The notes under the pieces were generated by a model. That model saw only the letters and a list, made by a program, of their open reading frames with translations, made no database searches and had not been told where the DNA came from. DNA of 64,000 nucleotides from Macrococcoides caseolyticum. Lineage in GTDB: Bacteria > Bacillota > Bacilli > Staphylococcales > Staphylococcaceae. The stretch is from assembly GCF_021366795.1 (NCBI RefSeq), contig NZ_JAHCPS010000005.1, positions 98,701 to 162,700 of the forward strand, in the 5' to 3' direction. The position numbers and the translations under genes were made by a program. Position 1 is the stretch's first letter, and each line of letters opens with the position of its first letter. Shown one piece after another: positions 40,384 through 49,392 of the stretch.

Positions 40384-40863
40384 TTATTCTGTAATCTTCT
40401 TATTTAGCTGTTCAGGCTTAACACCTTTTTCAATACACTTTTTACAAATGCCATGGAAAGTTAAACGATGATCCATTATTAAGAAATGATAATCAGATTC
40501 TACTTCCTTTTCAACTTCATCCAGTAAATCTTCTTCTATTTCATCCACATCTCCACAACTCATACATACTAGATGATGGTGAAAGTGTTTTGCACCTTCT
40601 TTTCTCAGATCAAAACGAGCTACGCCATCTCCAAAATTTATCTTATCTACAATCTTCAATTCAGCCAGCAATTCTAATGTACGATATACAGTTGCGAGAC
40701 CAATTTCAGGTGCACGTTCCTTTACTTTCAGGAAAACATCTTCTGCACTCAGATGATCAGCTTCATTTTCTAATAATACGGTCACTGTCGCTTCCCTTTG
40801 AGGGGTTAATTTATAAGAAGCATCATGTAACTGCTCCTTTATTCTATTAATTCTATCCTGCAT
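40384..40863 (-). CDS. fur: Ferric uptake regulator Fur
   Basis: About 159 residues. Winged helix (GLATVYRTLELL recognition helix) and a dimerisation domain with the metal ligands HFHHHLVCMSCGD and the second CxxC (CKKC). Fe(II)-bound Fur represses iron uptake genes. Fur, PerR and Zur are close relatives; the position near xerD and nudF matches Bacillus fur. I start at the ATG at 40863 (AGGAG, 8 bases). A PerR-like box lies upstream at 40945-40959. Confidence 0.92.
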   Translation of the reverse strand: MQDRINRIKEQLHDASYKLTPQREATVTVLLENEADHLSAEDVFLKVKERAPEIGLATVYRTLELLAELKIVDKINFGDGVARFDLRKEGAKHFHHHLVCMSCGDVDEIEEDLLDEVEKEVESDYHFLIMDHRLTFHGICKKCIEKGVKPEQLNKKITE

Positions 40864-40944
40864 TACTAACACTCCTAAAGGTTACGATTGATATATATAA
40901 AATATCAGTAATTGAGAATTAAAGCAAGAAAAATAATGTCTTTT

Positions 40945-40959
40945 TTAGAATTATTATAA
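40945..40959 (-). promoter_or_regulatory. Probable PerR box upstream of fur
   Basis: TTAGAATTATTATAA on the + strand differs from the Bacillus/Staphylococcus Per box TTATAATNATTATAA at one base. It lies 82 bases before the fur start codon, right after the nudF stop. S. aureus fur is known to be in the PerR regulon. Confidence 0.55.
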
Positions 40960-40960
40960 T

Positions 40961-41500
40961 CTAATATTTTTTCATTGATAAAAGCAAGTATTGAATCGCT
41001 ATAATCGTCTTCGCATCTTTAATTTTCCCTGATTTTATCCAGTTATTAGCCTCTTCTAATGTCAACCAGTGTTTCAATACAAATTCATCTTCATCCGCTA
41101 CAAGATTATGAGATTCTATAAGTTCCCCCGCTTCAAATAAAGAAATAAATTCATTACAGAATCCGGGTGAAACATAAAACTCATTAACCAGTTCCATCGT
41201 ATTCGAAGTAAAACCTGTTTCTTCTTCTAGTTCACGAAGTGCAGTGTCACGTCTTGCTTCACCAGGATTTACTTTACCTGCAGGGATCTCGATTAGATTT
41301 TCGTCAGGTGCTTTTCTGAATTGTTCTACAAGCAGTAATTTATTATGCTTCATCGCAATCACTGCAACTGCTCCTGGATGCAGAACAACTTCCCTTATAC
41401 TTTCCTTGCCATTGGGTAATTCAACCTGGTGTCTTTCGACAGTTAACACCTTACCGTCTAGTATTGTCTCTTTTGATAGTGTGCGTTCAGTTAAATCCAT
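40961..41500 (-). CDS. nudF: ADP-ribose pyrophosphatase (Nudix)
   Basis: 179 residues. A complete Nudix box is seen (G-x5-E-x7-REUxEExGU), with RELEEETGF near residue 90. The preceding IPAGKVNPGEA and the following PGFCNEF are typical of ADP-ribose hydrolases. Adjacent to fur as in B. subtilis (yqkG). AAAGGAGAG precedes the ATG. Confidence 0.9.
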   Translation of the reverse strand: MDLTERTLSKETILDGKVLTVERHQVELPNGKESIREVVLHPGAVAVIAMKHNKLLLVEQFRKAPDENLIEIPAGKVNPGEARRDTALRELEEETGFTSNTMELVNEFYVSPGFCNEFISLFEAGELIESHNLVADEDEFVLKHWLTLEEANNWIKSGKIKDAKTIIAIQYLLLSMKKY

Positions 41501-41518
41501 ATTAATACACTCTCCTTT

Positions 41519-41548
41519 TTGTACATGTTAAACTATATTTATTATAAC
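41519..41548 (+). promoter_or_regulatory. Probable promoter of the aldo/keto reductase gene
   Basis: TTGTAC (41519-41524) and TATAAC (41543-41548) with an 18-base spacer; ATG at 41565. Confidence 0.45.
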
Positions 41549-41564
41549 GAATGGAGGGAAAGAC

Positions 41565-42482
41565 ATGAAATTTAATACTACAAAAAGTGGCATAAAGTTT
41601 TCTGAGCTGGGACTTGGTGCGATGAATCTCCCTGAGGATGCACTTGACAGTCAATATATTCTCGATCAGGCGGTAGATCTAGGCGTTACATACATAGACA
41701 CGGCTGACCTGTATCAAAAAGGGCAGAATGAAAAAAATATCGGTCATTTCATTAAACATTCTAAAAAACGTGATCAGATCACTTTAGCGTCAAAAGTGGG
41801 TAATCGATTCAATATGCTAAATGATGATGTAGTGTGGGATCCTTCAAAAGAACATATTACACGAAGCATTCATGAAAGTCTAAAACGTCTTGAAACAGAT
41901 TATTTAGATTTATATATGCTGCATGGCGGTATGATTGAAGATCATAAGGATGAAACCATCGATACATTTGAACAACTAAAAAAAGAAGGCCTTATTCGTG
42001 CATACGGCATCAGCTCCATTCGACCAAATGTCATCGATTATTATTTAAAGCACAGTAATATTGATACGATAATGATGCAATTTAACTTGATCGACAATCG
42101 TCCTACTGATTTAATTGAATCTATACAATCAAAAGACGTGCAAATTTTGGCTCGTGGCCCAATGATGAAAGGATTATTAACTGAAAAATATGATGAAATA
42201 TTAGAGAAAAAATTTGAATCAGGTATTTTAGGATTAACTCAGGAAGAATTAAGACAAAGTCTTGATGCAGCAACTACAATTGCGCCGTTACAACAGGCTG
42301 TATATCAATACTTAACATCATACACTGTTGCTTCAATTGTAAATGGTGCATCGAGTGTTGAACAGTTACAGGCAAATGTTAAAGCATATGATACTTCAAT
42401 CAAACATCCAATAGACAAACAAATGCTTAACAAAATAGTTGAAGCATTCAAAAACTTACACTATGAGGATCATTTAGTATGA
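41565..42482 (+). CDS. Aldo/keto reductase
   Basis: 305 residues, TIM-barrel NAD(P)H oxidoreductase. Catalytic tetrad members can be placed: DTADLYQKG (Asp and Tyr), LASKVG (Lys) and YMLHGG (His). The substrate is not evident. B. subtilis has yqkF, an aldo/keto reductase, next to nudF, so it is probably that orthologue. GGAGGG precedes the ATG. The stop overlaps the next gene by ATGA. Confidence 0.88.
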   Translation: MKFNTTKSGIKFSELGLGAMNLPEDALDSQYILDQAVDLGVTYIDTADLYQKGQNEKNIGHFIKHSKKRDQITLASKVGNRFNMLNDDVVWDPSKEHITRSIHESLKRLETDYLDLYMLHGGMIEDHKDETIDTFEQLKKEGLIRAYGISSIRPNVIDYYLKHSNIDTIMMQFNLIDNRPTDLIESIQSKDVQILARGPMMKGLLTEKYDEILEKKFESGILGLTQEELRQSLDAATTIAPLQQAVYQYLTSYTVASIVNGASSVEQLQANVKAYDTSIKHPIDKQMLNKIVEAFKNLHYEDHLV

Positions 42483-43468
42483 ACAATAAACTACTTACAA
42501 GAACGTTACTCGGTGTATCACTCGCATCAGGGATTACTTCTAGCATTGTTGGTTTGGTCGCTTCAAACTATGTACTAAATTTTAAATTACGTGATGTTGA
42601 AGTCATCCGTCGCCGTGAAATTAAGGCGAAACGATTAGATGTTGAAGCATTTAAAGCAAAGCAACCGCTTAATGTTACTATCCCATCACGCAATGGATAT
42701 AACTTAAGTGCAACTGTTGTGAAACCATATGAGCATAAACACTGGATGGTATTCTGTCATGGTGTTACTGAAAATAAAATTACAAGTATAAAATATTTAA
42801 ATATGTTCAATGAGCTAGGATTTAACGGCATTATCTTTGATCATCGTAGACATGGGGAAAGTGGTGGTAATCACAGCACATATGGTTATTATGAAAAGAC
42901 AGATTTAGAATCTGTTATTGCTTTTTTAAAAGAACAATATGGTTATGACATTACTTTCGGTGTTCACGGTGAATCAATGGGTGCAGTTACAACATTACTT
43001 TATGCTGGTGAATTAGCTAATGAGGCAGCATTCTATGTTTCAGATTGTGCATTTTCTAATTTTGCACGATTATTGACACAAATCATAGAACAGAAATCAT
43101 CATTCGGAAGCGGCTTTGTATTATCAGCCTTAAATCAGGTGCTGAAAATGAGAACACATTTTTCACTGAAACAAGTGTCACCGATAGATGTCATCCAAAA
43201 TGTTGAGCAGCCTATCCTGTTTATTCATTCTAAACCAGATGTATTTATTCCATATACGCACTCTGTCGATCTTTATAATAAAAAGCGTGGCCCTAAGATG
43301 CGCTGGTATCCAGAACATGGTGGTCACGCTGCAAGTTATAACGTCAATCCAATTTCATATAAGAAGAAAGTGGAACATTTCTTAACGACATTCGACTTAT
43401 TACCACCGAAAAATGACAATACACACAATAAAGCGAATGAAAAACAAAAAATAAAAAAGAAGAATTAA
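42479..43468 (+). CDS. Alpha/beta hydrolase with N-terminal membrane anchor (YqkD-like)
   Basis: 329 residues. An N-terminal hydrophobic segment (LLGVSLASGITSSIVGLVAS) is followed by an alpha/beta hydrolase fold: oxyanion strand MVFCHGVTENK, nucleophile elbow HGESMGAVT, acid in KPDVFIP and histidine in EHGGHAA. Esterase or peptidase type; substrate unknown. It overlaps the aldo/keto reductase gene by 4 bases, so the two form an operon. Confidence 0.87.
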   Translation: MNNKLLTRTLLGVSLASGITSSIVGLVASNYVLNFKLRDVEVIRRREIKAKRLDVEAFKAKQPLNVTIPSRNGYNLSATVVKPYEHKHWMVFCHGVTENKITSIKYLNMFNELGFNGIIFDHRRHGESGGNHSTYGYYEKTDLESVIAFLKEQYGYDITFGVHGESMGAVTTLLYAGELANEAAFYVSDCAFSNFARLLTQIIEQKSSFGSGFVLSALNQVLKMRTHFSLKQVSPIDVIQNVEQPILFIHSKPDVFIPYTHSVDLYNKKRGPKMRWYPEHGGHAASYNVNPISYKKKVEHFLTTFDLLPPKNDNTHNKANEKQKIKKKN

Positions 43469-43499
43469 TAAAGACAAAATAATAATAAAGACAAAATAA
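43466..43499 (+). repeat. Perfect 17-bp tandem duplication
   Basis: TAATAAAGACAAAATAA occurs twice head to tail at 43466-43482 and 43483-43499. The first copy starts at the stop codon of the hydrolase gene. Confidence 0.9.
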
Positions 43500-43523
43500 C
43501 AAGTGTAGCTTACACCTGTTATT
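43495..43523. terminator. Terminator between convergent hydrolase and SDR genes
   Basis: A 13-base stem with one mismatch (AATAACAAGTGTA with TACACCTGTTATT), 3-base loop, followed by seven T on the + strand. Confidence 0.8.
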
Positions 43524-44274
43524 TTTTTGTCATGAAATATCTTTTAAATATTTTTTCAAAACTTCTCGGCGCAAGTGCATAAACCCTTAAACCAGAATCC
43601 ATCCAAAGTGGTAGATTAAGTTCTAATTTTCTATCGATCATCGCATTTAATATTTGTTTACTTAACTGATCGACATCAAGCTGTACCTGCTCAGCTAAAT
43701 TATTCATCGGCTTACCTTTATTAGCTTTCTGAATAAATTGTGTATTTACAGGTCCCGTATTCACAGTTAAAAAATGAATATGACTCTGTTCCAGTCGTAA
43801 TGCGTTCATCACTTTATTTATTCCTGATTTTGAAGCGGCATATATTGCACCAAAAGGTGTCGTTACTTTACCAGAAAGACTTCCAATCGTGACAACCATG
43901 CCACCTGGATTCATTGTGTGTAAAACATGTTTCGTAAGAATAACGGTCTGCGTTAAATTGACATGTATCATATCTGCAATAACTTCGTCACTTTGATCAA
44001 TTAATGATCCGTATTCTGCAAACCCAGCGCAATTGACTAAATAATCAAATGATCCCTGCCCATCAATCCATTTTAAAAATTGCGCATACTCATCATCGTT
44101 AACCATGTCCACTCTGTGCACCACCAGATTGTCATACTTATTTTTCAGAACATCTAGTTGTTCTATACATCTTCCAACAGCAGTCACATGGACGCCACGC
44201 GATAATAAAATCTCTGTTAATTTCAAACCTATACCACTTGTAGCACCTGTAATCAATGCATTTTTTCCGATCAA
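43519..44274 (-). CDS. Short-chain dehydrogenase/reductase (YqjQ-like)
   Basis: About 251 residues, classical SDR fold. NAD(P) loop TGATSGIG near the N-terminus, NCAGF, the catalytic serine in IGSLSGK and YAASKSG with the Tyr-x3-Lys pair. Substrate unknown. I start at the TTG at 44274 because AGGGTGG lies 8 bases upstream. Located near proC and rnz like B. subtilis yqjQ. Confidence 0.85.
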   Translation of the reverse strand: MIGKNALITGATSGIGLKLTEILLSRGVHVTAVGRCIEQLDVLKNKYDNLVVHRVDMVNDDEYAQFLKWIDGQGSFDYLVNCAGFAEYGSLIDQSDEVIADMIHVNLTQTVILTKHVLHTMNPGGMVVTIGSLSGKVTTPFGAIYAASKSGINKVMNALRLEQSHIHFLTVNTGPVNTQFIQKANKGKPMNNLAEQVQLDVDQLSKQILNAMIDRKLELNLPLWMDSGLRVYALAPRSFEKIFKRYFMTKK

Positions 44275-44319
44275 TATGCAAACCACCCTTTAATTTTAAC
44301 AATTTATTTTGTGTCAAAA

Positions 44320-44348
44320 TTGTGTTTTATCCACTACAATCTTATAAT
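44320..44348 (+). promoter_or_regulatory. Sigma-A promoter of proC
   Basis: TTGTGT (44320-44325), 17-base spacer, perfect TATAAT (44343-44348); proC ATG at 44381. Confidence 0.65.
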
Positions 44349-44380
44349 AATACTAACAAAGAATCCAGGAGGCATGTGAC

Positions 44381-45184
44381 ATGAAGATTGTATTTTACGG
44401 TTCAGGTAATATGGCGAGCGCAATTTTTACAGGCTTGATAGAAAGTAATACCGTAAAAGGTGAAGATATATATTTAACAAATAGAAGTGACATCGAAGAA
44501 CTAAAAAGATTAAACAGTACATTAAATACAAAATATAGCTATGACGATGTTGAATTATTATCAAATGCTGATTTTGTATTTTTAGCTATTAAGCCTCATG
44601 ACTTTGATTCACTTGTTGAGCGTATTCAACCGCATCATAATGCACACAATAAGTTTGTATCAATGATGGCCGGTGTACCAATTAATCAAATCAAGACAAA
44701 GCTTCAAACATCTAATCCAGTTGCACGTATCATGCCGAATACAAATGCGCATGTCCAGCAGTCAGTAACCGGTATATCTTTCTCTGATAATTTTGAAGAA
44801 AGTGATAAACAGCTTTTATTTGATTTACTTGATGCTTTTGGTACTTCAATTGAAGTTGAAGAAGATTCATTACATGACGTTACTGCAATCACAGGCAGTG
44901 GCCCTGCATTTTTATACTATATGTATGAACAGTATATCAATGCAGCAAATCAACTTGGCTTATCACATGAAGATACTGATATTGCGGTACGTAAACTGAT
45001 TATCGGTACAGCTAAAATGCTTGAAAATAGTGAACTGTCTCTAGATCAGTTACGTGAGAATATCACTTCAAAAGGTGGTACAACAAAAGCAGGACTGGAT
45101 GCTCTAGCGAAACACCCTATTGAAGAAATTTTTGTAGATTGCTTGAATGAAGCTTTAAATCGCAGTAAAGAATTAGGGAAATAA
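44381..45184 (+). CDS. proC: Pyrroline-5-carboxylate reductase
   Basis: 267 residues. Last step of proline synthesis, NAD(P)H-dependent. N-terminal loop FYGSGNMASAIFTGL, AIKPHDF, RIMPNTNAHV, and the C-terminal family signature in the GSGPAF to TKGGTTKAGLDAL stretch. AGGAGG before the ATG. Monocistronic with its own promoter and terminator. Confidence 0.95.
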   Translation: MKIVFYGSGNMASAIFTGLIESNTVKGEDIYLTNRSDIEELKRLNSTLNTKYSYDDVELLSNADFVFLAIKPHDFDSLVERIQPHHNAHNKFVSMMAGVPINQIKTKLQTSNPVARIMPNTNAHVQQSVTGISFSDNFEESDKQLLFDLLDAFGTSIEVEEDSLHDVTAITGSGPAFLYYMYEQYINAANQLGLSHEDTDIAVRKLIIGTAKMLENSELSLDQLRENITSKGGTTKAGLDALAKHPIEEIFVDCLNEALNRSKELGK

Positions 45185-45198
45185 ATATAAGTATACAT

Positions 45199-45240
45199 AT
45201 AAACAATGCGCGCTCAGCTAATTGAGCGCGCATTGTTTAT
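45199..45240. terminator. Bidirectional terminator between proC and rnz
   Basis: An 18-bp perfect stem (45199-45216 with 45223-45240) and a 6-base loop, one of the most stable hairpins here. Its right arm contains the rnz stop codon. Confidence 0.9.
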
Positions 45241-46157
45241 ATTTCAAAACTATCAAAGTCCTTCACAATTTCAAATACCATATCGGGATATTTATGCTGT
45301 ATTACATCTTTCAATAGTGCAATATCCTGTAAATCATAACGATTACTCACATGATTAATCAATACTTTTTTTGCATGCGATTGTACAACAAGTTTTGCTA
45401 CGTCATCAATATGACTATGGTAATATTGATGACTCAAATCTAGGTCACCATCTAAATATGTACTTTCATGTACGATAACATCTGCATTATTTGCCAGAGC
45501 TATTTCTGCCTCACATGGCATTGTGTCACCAAATATCGTAATAATCTTACCAGGTTTATTTGGATTTCGATAGTTTTTCGTTTCATAAATAGTACCATCT
45601 ACCTCAACAAATTCCTGTGTTTTAAATTGTTGATATATAGGACCAGGTTGTATGCCCGCTTCAATCAACTTATCCGAAATTAAATTACCTTCTGTGTCAG
45701 GAAACTGCAAACGATAACCGTATGAATCTATACCGTGATTTAATTTTCTTATACTGACGCATATCTGATCAATCTGTAACTCATCTCCATCAGCTATTTC
45801 GATAATTTCAAGTGGATAATTCAAGTGCGACCCAGAAATTAATAGTGACGTTTCAATATATACTTTTATACCTTTTGGACCAAATACTTTTAAAGGTTTA
45901 TTTTCTCCACCTTGAAAGCTTCTTGACGTGAGAAGACCCGGTAATCCAAAAATATGATCGCCATGCAGATGTGTAATAAATATATGATTAAGCTTTCCAA
46001 GTTTAATATTTGTATGTAATATCTGATGTTGACAAGCTTCACCCGCATCAAATAACCAGAACGTATTATTTAACGGTGCAAGAGAAAGTATGATTGTTTG
46101 TGTATTTCTTTCTTTTGTAGGTAATCCTGCACTCGTTCCTAAAAATATAATTTTCAT
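45237..46157 (-). CDS. rnz: Ribonuclease Z
   Basis: About 306 residues. Metallo-beta-lactamase-fold endonuclease that trims tRNA 3' ends. The zinc motif THLHGDHIFGLPGL is clear, as are FLGTSAG at the N-terminus and HESTYL in the C-terminal part. I start at the ATG at 46157 because GGTGG is well placed; the ATG at 46163 lies too close. Synteny with zwf matches B. subtilis (yqjK). Confidence 0.95.
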   Translation of the reverse strand: MKIIFLGTSAGLPTKERNTQTIILSLAPLNNTFWLFDAGEACQHQILHTNIKLGKLNHIFITHLHGDHIFGLPGLLTSRSFQGGENKPLKVFGPKGIKVYIETSLLISGSHLNYPLEIIEIADGDELQIDQICVSIRKLNHGIDSYGYRLQFPDTEGNLISDKLIEAGIQPGPIYQQFKTQEFVEVDGTIYETKNYRNPNKPGKIITIFGDTMPCEAEIALANNADVIVHESTYLDGDLDLSHQYYHSHIDDVAKLVVQSHAKKVLINHVSNRYDLQDIALLKDVIQHKYPDMVFEIVKDFDSFEI

Positions 46158-46265
46158 ATTCATACCACCTTTTATTTCATCACGTCATTATAGCATGTTT
46201 TGATTGTTTTTTTAGGGATTCTATGAAAAAATAAAATAGACTTTAATAGAATCGAGGTATTTATT

Positions 46266-47744
46266 TTGGATATTGAAAAGCAAAATATTCCCTGTTTGAT
46301 CACAATTTTTGGCGCAACAGGTGACTTAAGTCATCGCAAATTATTCCCCTCTCTCTTTCATTTATATCAGCAAGATAATTTAAATGAACATATTGCTATT
46401 ATTGGTATCGGTCGTAGAGGTTGGTCGAATGAAAAATTCAGATCTGAAATCAAAGCTTCTATTGAAAAATTCGTGAAAGATACTAATAAACTGGATGAAT
46501 TTTTAGAACATGTGTATTATCAATCACATGATGTTAATAACAAAGAAAGTTATGATGCGTTGCTTACAACTGCTGAATCATTGGATGCAAAATACGCCTT
46601 AAACGGTAACCGATTATTCTATCTTGCAATGGCACCAGAATTCTTTGGTACTGTTTCTGATTTCCTTAAATCTAGTGGTTTAACAAAAACGAAAGGCTTC
46701 AAACGCCTGATTATTGAAAAACCTTTCGGAAAAGATTTAGCATCTGCAGAGAAATTAAACAATCAATTAAGAAAATCTTTTAAAGAAGAGGAAATTTATC
46801 GTATTGATCATTATTTAGGTAAGGATATGGTTCAAAATATTGAAGTCATCCGCTTTAGCAATGCAATGTTTGAACCATTATGGAATAATAAATATATTTC
46901 TAACATCCAGGTCACTTCTTCAGAAATATTAGGTGTTGAAGACCGAGGCGGTTATTATGATAATAGCGGTGCTTTAAAAGATATGGTGCAAAATCACATG
47001 TTACAAATCGTGTCATTACTTGCAATGGAGCCACCTATCTCATTATCTTCTGAAGATATACGTAATGAGAAAGTTAAGGCGCTACGCTCTATCCGCAAAA
47101 TAAAACCTGAACATGTGCGCAGTTACTTTGTCCGTGGTCAATATGACGCTGGAGAAATCAATGGAGAAAAGGTAAAACGCTATCGTGATGAAGATAATGT
47201 GAACCCGGAAAGTAATACACCTACTTTTGTCGCAGCAAAAGTAATGCTGGATAATTTCAGATGGGCTGGTGTTCCCTTCTATATTCGTACAGGAAAACGT
47301 ATGAAAGCAAAAGAAATAAAAGTTGTCGTTGAATTCAAAGAAATGCCGATGAATTTATATTACCAAAAAGACAAACAATTAGATTCTAACTTACTTGTTA
47401 TCAACATACAGCCAAATGAAGGGATTGAACTTCATTTAAATGCCAGAAAATACGTAGAAGGTATAGACACTGAACCCGTTAAATTATCTTATGCTATGAC
47501 AGCTCAAGATAAAATGAACACAGTGGATGCTTATGAAGGACTTATCTATGACTGCTTACGAGGAGATGCAACTAACTTTACACATTGGGAAGAATTAAAG
47601 GCAACATGGAGCTATGTCGACACTGTGGCTGAATATTGGGATGAACACCCTGCACCGTTTCCTAATTATCAAGCAGGCTCAAATGGACCAGTGAAGAGCG
47701 ATTTATTACTGAGTCGTGATAACTTTCATTGGTGGGATGTATAA
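46266..47744 (+). CDS. zwf: Glucose-6-phosphate 1-dehydrogenase
   Basis: 492 residues, TTG start after GAGG. First step of the oxidative pentose phosphate pathway, NADP-reducing. The coenzyme loop is FGATGDLSHRKLFPS, and the substrate/catalytic motif is RIDHYLGKDMVQN. Full length. Gnd, the third enzyme of the pathway, lies 1.6 kb further on the opposite strand. Confidence 0.96.
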   Translation: MDIEKQNIPCLITIFGATGDLSHRKLFPSLFHLYQQDNLNEHIAIIGIGRRGWSNEKFRSEIKASIEKFVKDTNKLDEFLEHVYYQSHDVNNKESYDALLTTAESLDAKYALNGNRLFYLAMAPEFFGTVSDFLKSSGLTKTKGFKRLIIEKPFGKDLASAEKLNNQLRKSFKEEEIYRIDHYLGKDMVQNIEVIRFSNAMFEPLWNNKYISNIQVTSSEILGVEDRGGYYDNSGALKDMVQNHMLQIVSLLAMEPPISLSSEDIRNEKVKALRSIRKIKPEHVRSYFVRGQYDAGEINGEKVKRYRDEDNVNPESNTPTFVAAKVMLDNFRWAGVPFYIRTGKRMKAKEIKVVVEFKEMPMNLYYQKDKQLDSNLLVINIQPNEGIELHLNARKYVEGIDTEPVKLSYAMTAQDKMNTVDAYEGLIYDCLRGDATNFTHWEELKATWSYVDTVAEYWDEHPAPFPNYQAGSNGPVKSDLLLSRDNFHWWDV

Positions 47745-47756
47745 TCATATATTTTT

Positions 47757-47784
47757 AACCTTTGAATCAAATGATTCAAAGGTT
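47757..47784 (+). terminator. Terminator of zwf
   Basis: A perfect 12-bp stem (AACCTTTGAATC / GATTCAAAGGTT), 4-base loop, T run. Confidence 0.88.
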
Positions 47785-47818
47785 TTTATTATGTCGTGAA
47801 TATGTTAATATTTGAAAT

Positions 47819-48445
47819 ATGAAAAAGATTAAAACGACAAACTATATGACCTATTCTGATCAAGACTTTGATACACTACTTAATATAAATACCGCTATTT
47901 ATATAGAAACATATACTAACCACCATTCTCATCGATATGAACCAACGAAGTATACAGATTTAATTGAATTATATGAACATATGCAAAACGATTTTAATGA
48001 ACAATCCTTACTCATAGATTTTGGTTCAGGTTTAATGCGTGTACCGATTCTATTTAATTACTTATTAAAAATTGAAACAATCGGTATAGAACTCAATAAA
48101 CAACTGTACTTAAATAGTTTAAAAAATATTAAACATTATCAGTTACTTCATACAAACAATCAAGTTTCAGCATTAAATATTAACGCACTCAAATATCAAT
48201 TTACAGGTCGAGAAACTCACCTATTTTTCTTTAATCCTTTTTCTGAATTTGTTTTTCAAAAAGTGATGGAAAATTTAATGAATTCAAACGTTTTACAATG
48301 TGATATTATTTTATACTATGCATTGCCTGAATATATTAACTATTTGAATGCGATTAATCATTTTAATTTAAAATTATCAATTGCACTTAACGATATCGAC
48401 AAAGATGTAAGTGAACGAATTAATGTTTATACCTATACGAAATAA
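47819..48445 (+). CDS. SAM-dependent methyltransferase-like protein
   Basis: 208 residues. A class I methyltransferase fold is suggested by LLIDFGSGLMRVPI (SAM loop), the following acidic strand end TIGIELN, and a motif IV-like FFFNPFSEFVF. Substrate unknown. No clear ribosome site precedes the ATG, which sits 34 bases after the zwf terminator, so start or mode of initiation is uncertain. Followed by the AraC-type gene. Confidence 0.65.
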   Translation: MKKIKTTNYMTYSDQDFDTLLNINTAIYIETYTNHHSHRYEPTKYTDLIELYEHMQNDFNEQSLLIDFGSGLMRVPILFNYLLKIETIGIELNKQLYLNSLKNIKHYQLLHTNNQVSALNINALKYQFTGRETHLFFFNPFSEFVFQKVMENLMNSNVLQCDIILYYALPEYINYLNAINHFNLKLSIALNDIDKDVSERINVYTYTK

Positions 48446-48475
48446 TCAAGGACGTGCCTTAGAAAAGAGTGAGCT

Positions 48476-49315
48476 ATGAATAATATTGAATTATTACAAA
48501 AAACCATCGTCTATATTGAAGATCAATTATATGAGCCAATGGATTACAGTAAGATGGGAGACTATTTGGATGAAAACCCTTATTCAATCAATCAAACATT
48601 TTTGATGATTGTTGGTATGAATATTGAGGACTATATCCATCATAGAAAAATGACAGAGGCAGCAAAAAAGTTGTTGAATGGTAATTATCGCCTGATTGAT
48701 ATAGCAAACCGCTATGGCTATAAAACTGCTCATGAATTTAGTGCAGCTTTTAGTGCACATCATAATATTTCCCCTATTCAAGTAAGAAGTAATCCTGAAC
48801 TACTTAAGATGACTGAGCGCATTTATATCCAGTTATCGACAACGACATTACCCCCGATGCATTATACAATTCAGTCAATTAATGCAACTAAACTCACTGG
48901 TGTTGTAGAATTCGTTCAATTTGAAGAAATTTCAAATAATTTTTTAATTCCAGACATCATTTATGAACTAAAAGAGCAACAAATCATTAAATCATTATTA
49001 AGCTTTAGTACAGATAATAAAATTTATGTGGTCGTTGAGCCACGAAACGACAAGATAAAAATTTTTACTGGTGTAAAATCAGAAAGAACTTTTGACTATG
49101 ATACCACACAAATATATAGTGGTGACTATGCTATATTTCAAAACAGTGGTGAACTCGACTATGCTTTTAATGAAATATGGCATTCTGTGGAAAAACAAGT
49201 TGACTTTAATATTCAATATATTAGAGATACACAGTATATTTATGTGTTTCCAGAAGATATGGATTTTAATAATTCATTTAATAAAATTGAACTGTGGCTT
49301 CCAGTTCAAAAATAA
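48476..49315 (+). CDS. AraC-family regulator with GyrI-like effector domain
   Basis: 279 residues. Residues 1-105 form a double helix-turn-helix AraC DNA-binding domain, with ANRYGYKTAHEFSAAFSAHHNISP as the second helix pair in overlapping form. The remaining 170 residues resemble a GyrI-like small-molecule binding domain, as in Rob/BmrR types. Such proteins respond to lipophilic compounds. Its targets are unknown; the upstream methyltransferase gene may be cotranscribed. GAGTGAG precedes the ATG. Confidence 0.82.
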   Translation: MNNIELLQKTIVYIEDQLYEPMDYSKMGDYLDENPYSINQTFLMIVGMNIEDYIHHRKMTEAAKKLLNGNYRLIDIANRYGYKTAHEFSAAFSAHHNISPIQVRSNPELLKMTERIYIQLSTTTLPPMHYTIQSINATKLTGVVEFVQFEEISNNFLIPDIIYELKEQQIIKSLLSFSTDNKIYVVVEPRNDKIKIFTGVKSERTFDYDTTQIYSGDYAIFQNSGELDYAFNEIWHSVEKQVDFNIQYIRDTQYIYVFPEDMDFNNSFNKIELWLPVQK

Positions 49316-49320
49316 TTAAA

Positions 49321-49354
49321 AACAGCACATCCAACATGTTATGGGTGCGCTGTT
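49321..49354. terminator. Terminator between the AraC-type gene and gndA
   Basis: A 13-base stem with one mismatch and one G-T pair (49321-49333 with 49342-49354), followed by a T run on the + strand. Confidence 0.75.
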
Positions 49355-49392
49355 TTTTTATAAATAAACGATATAAACTAATTACTTTATGC

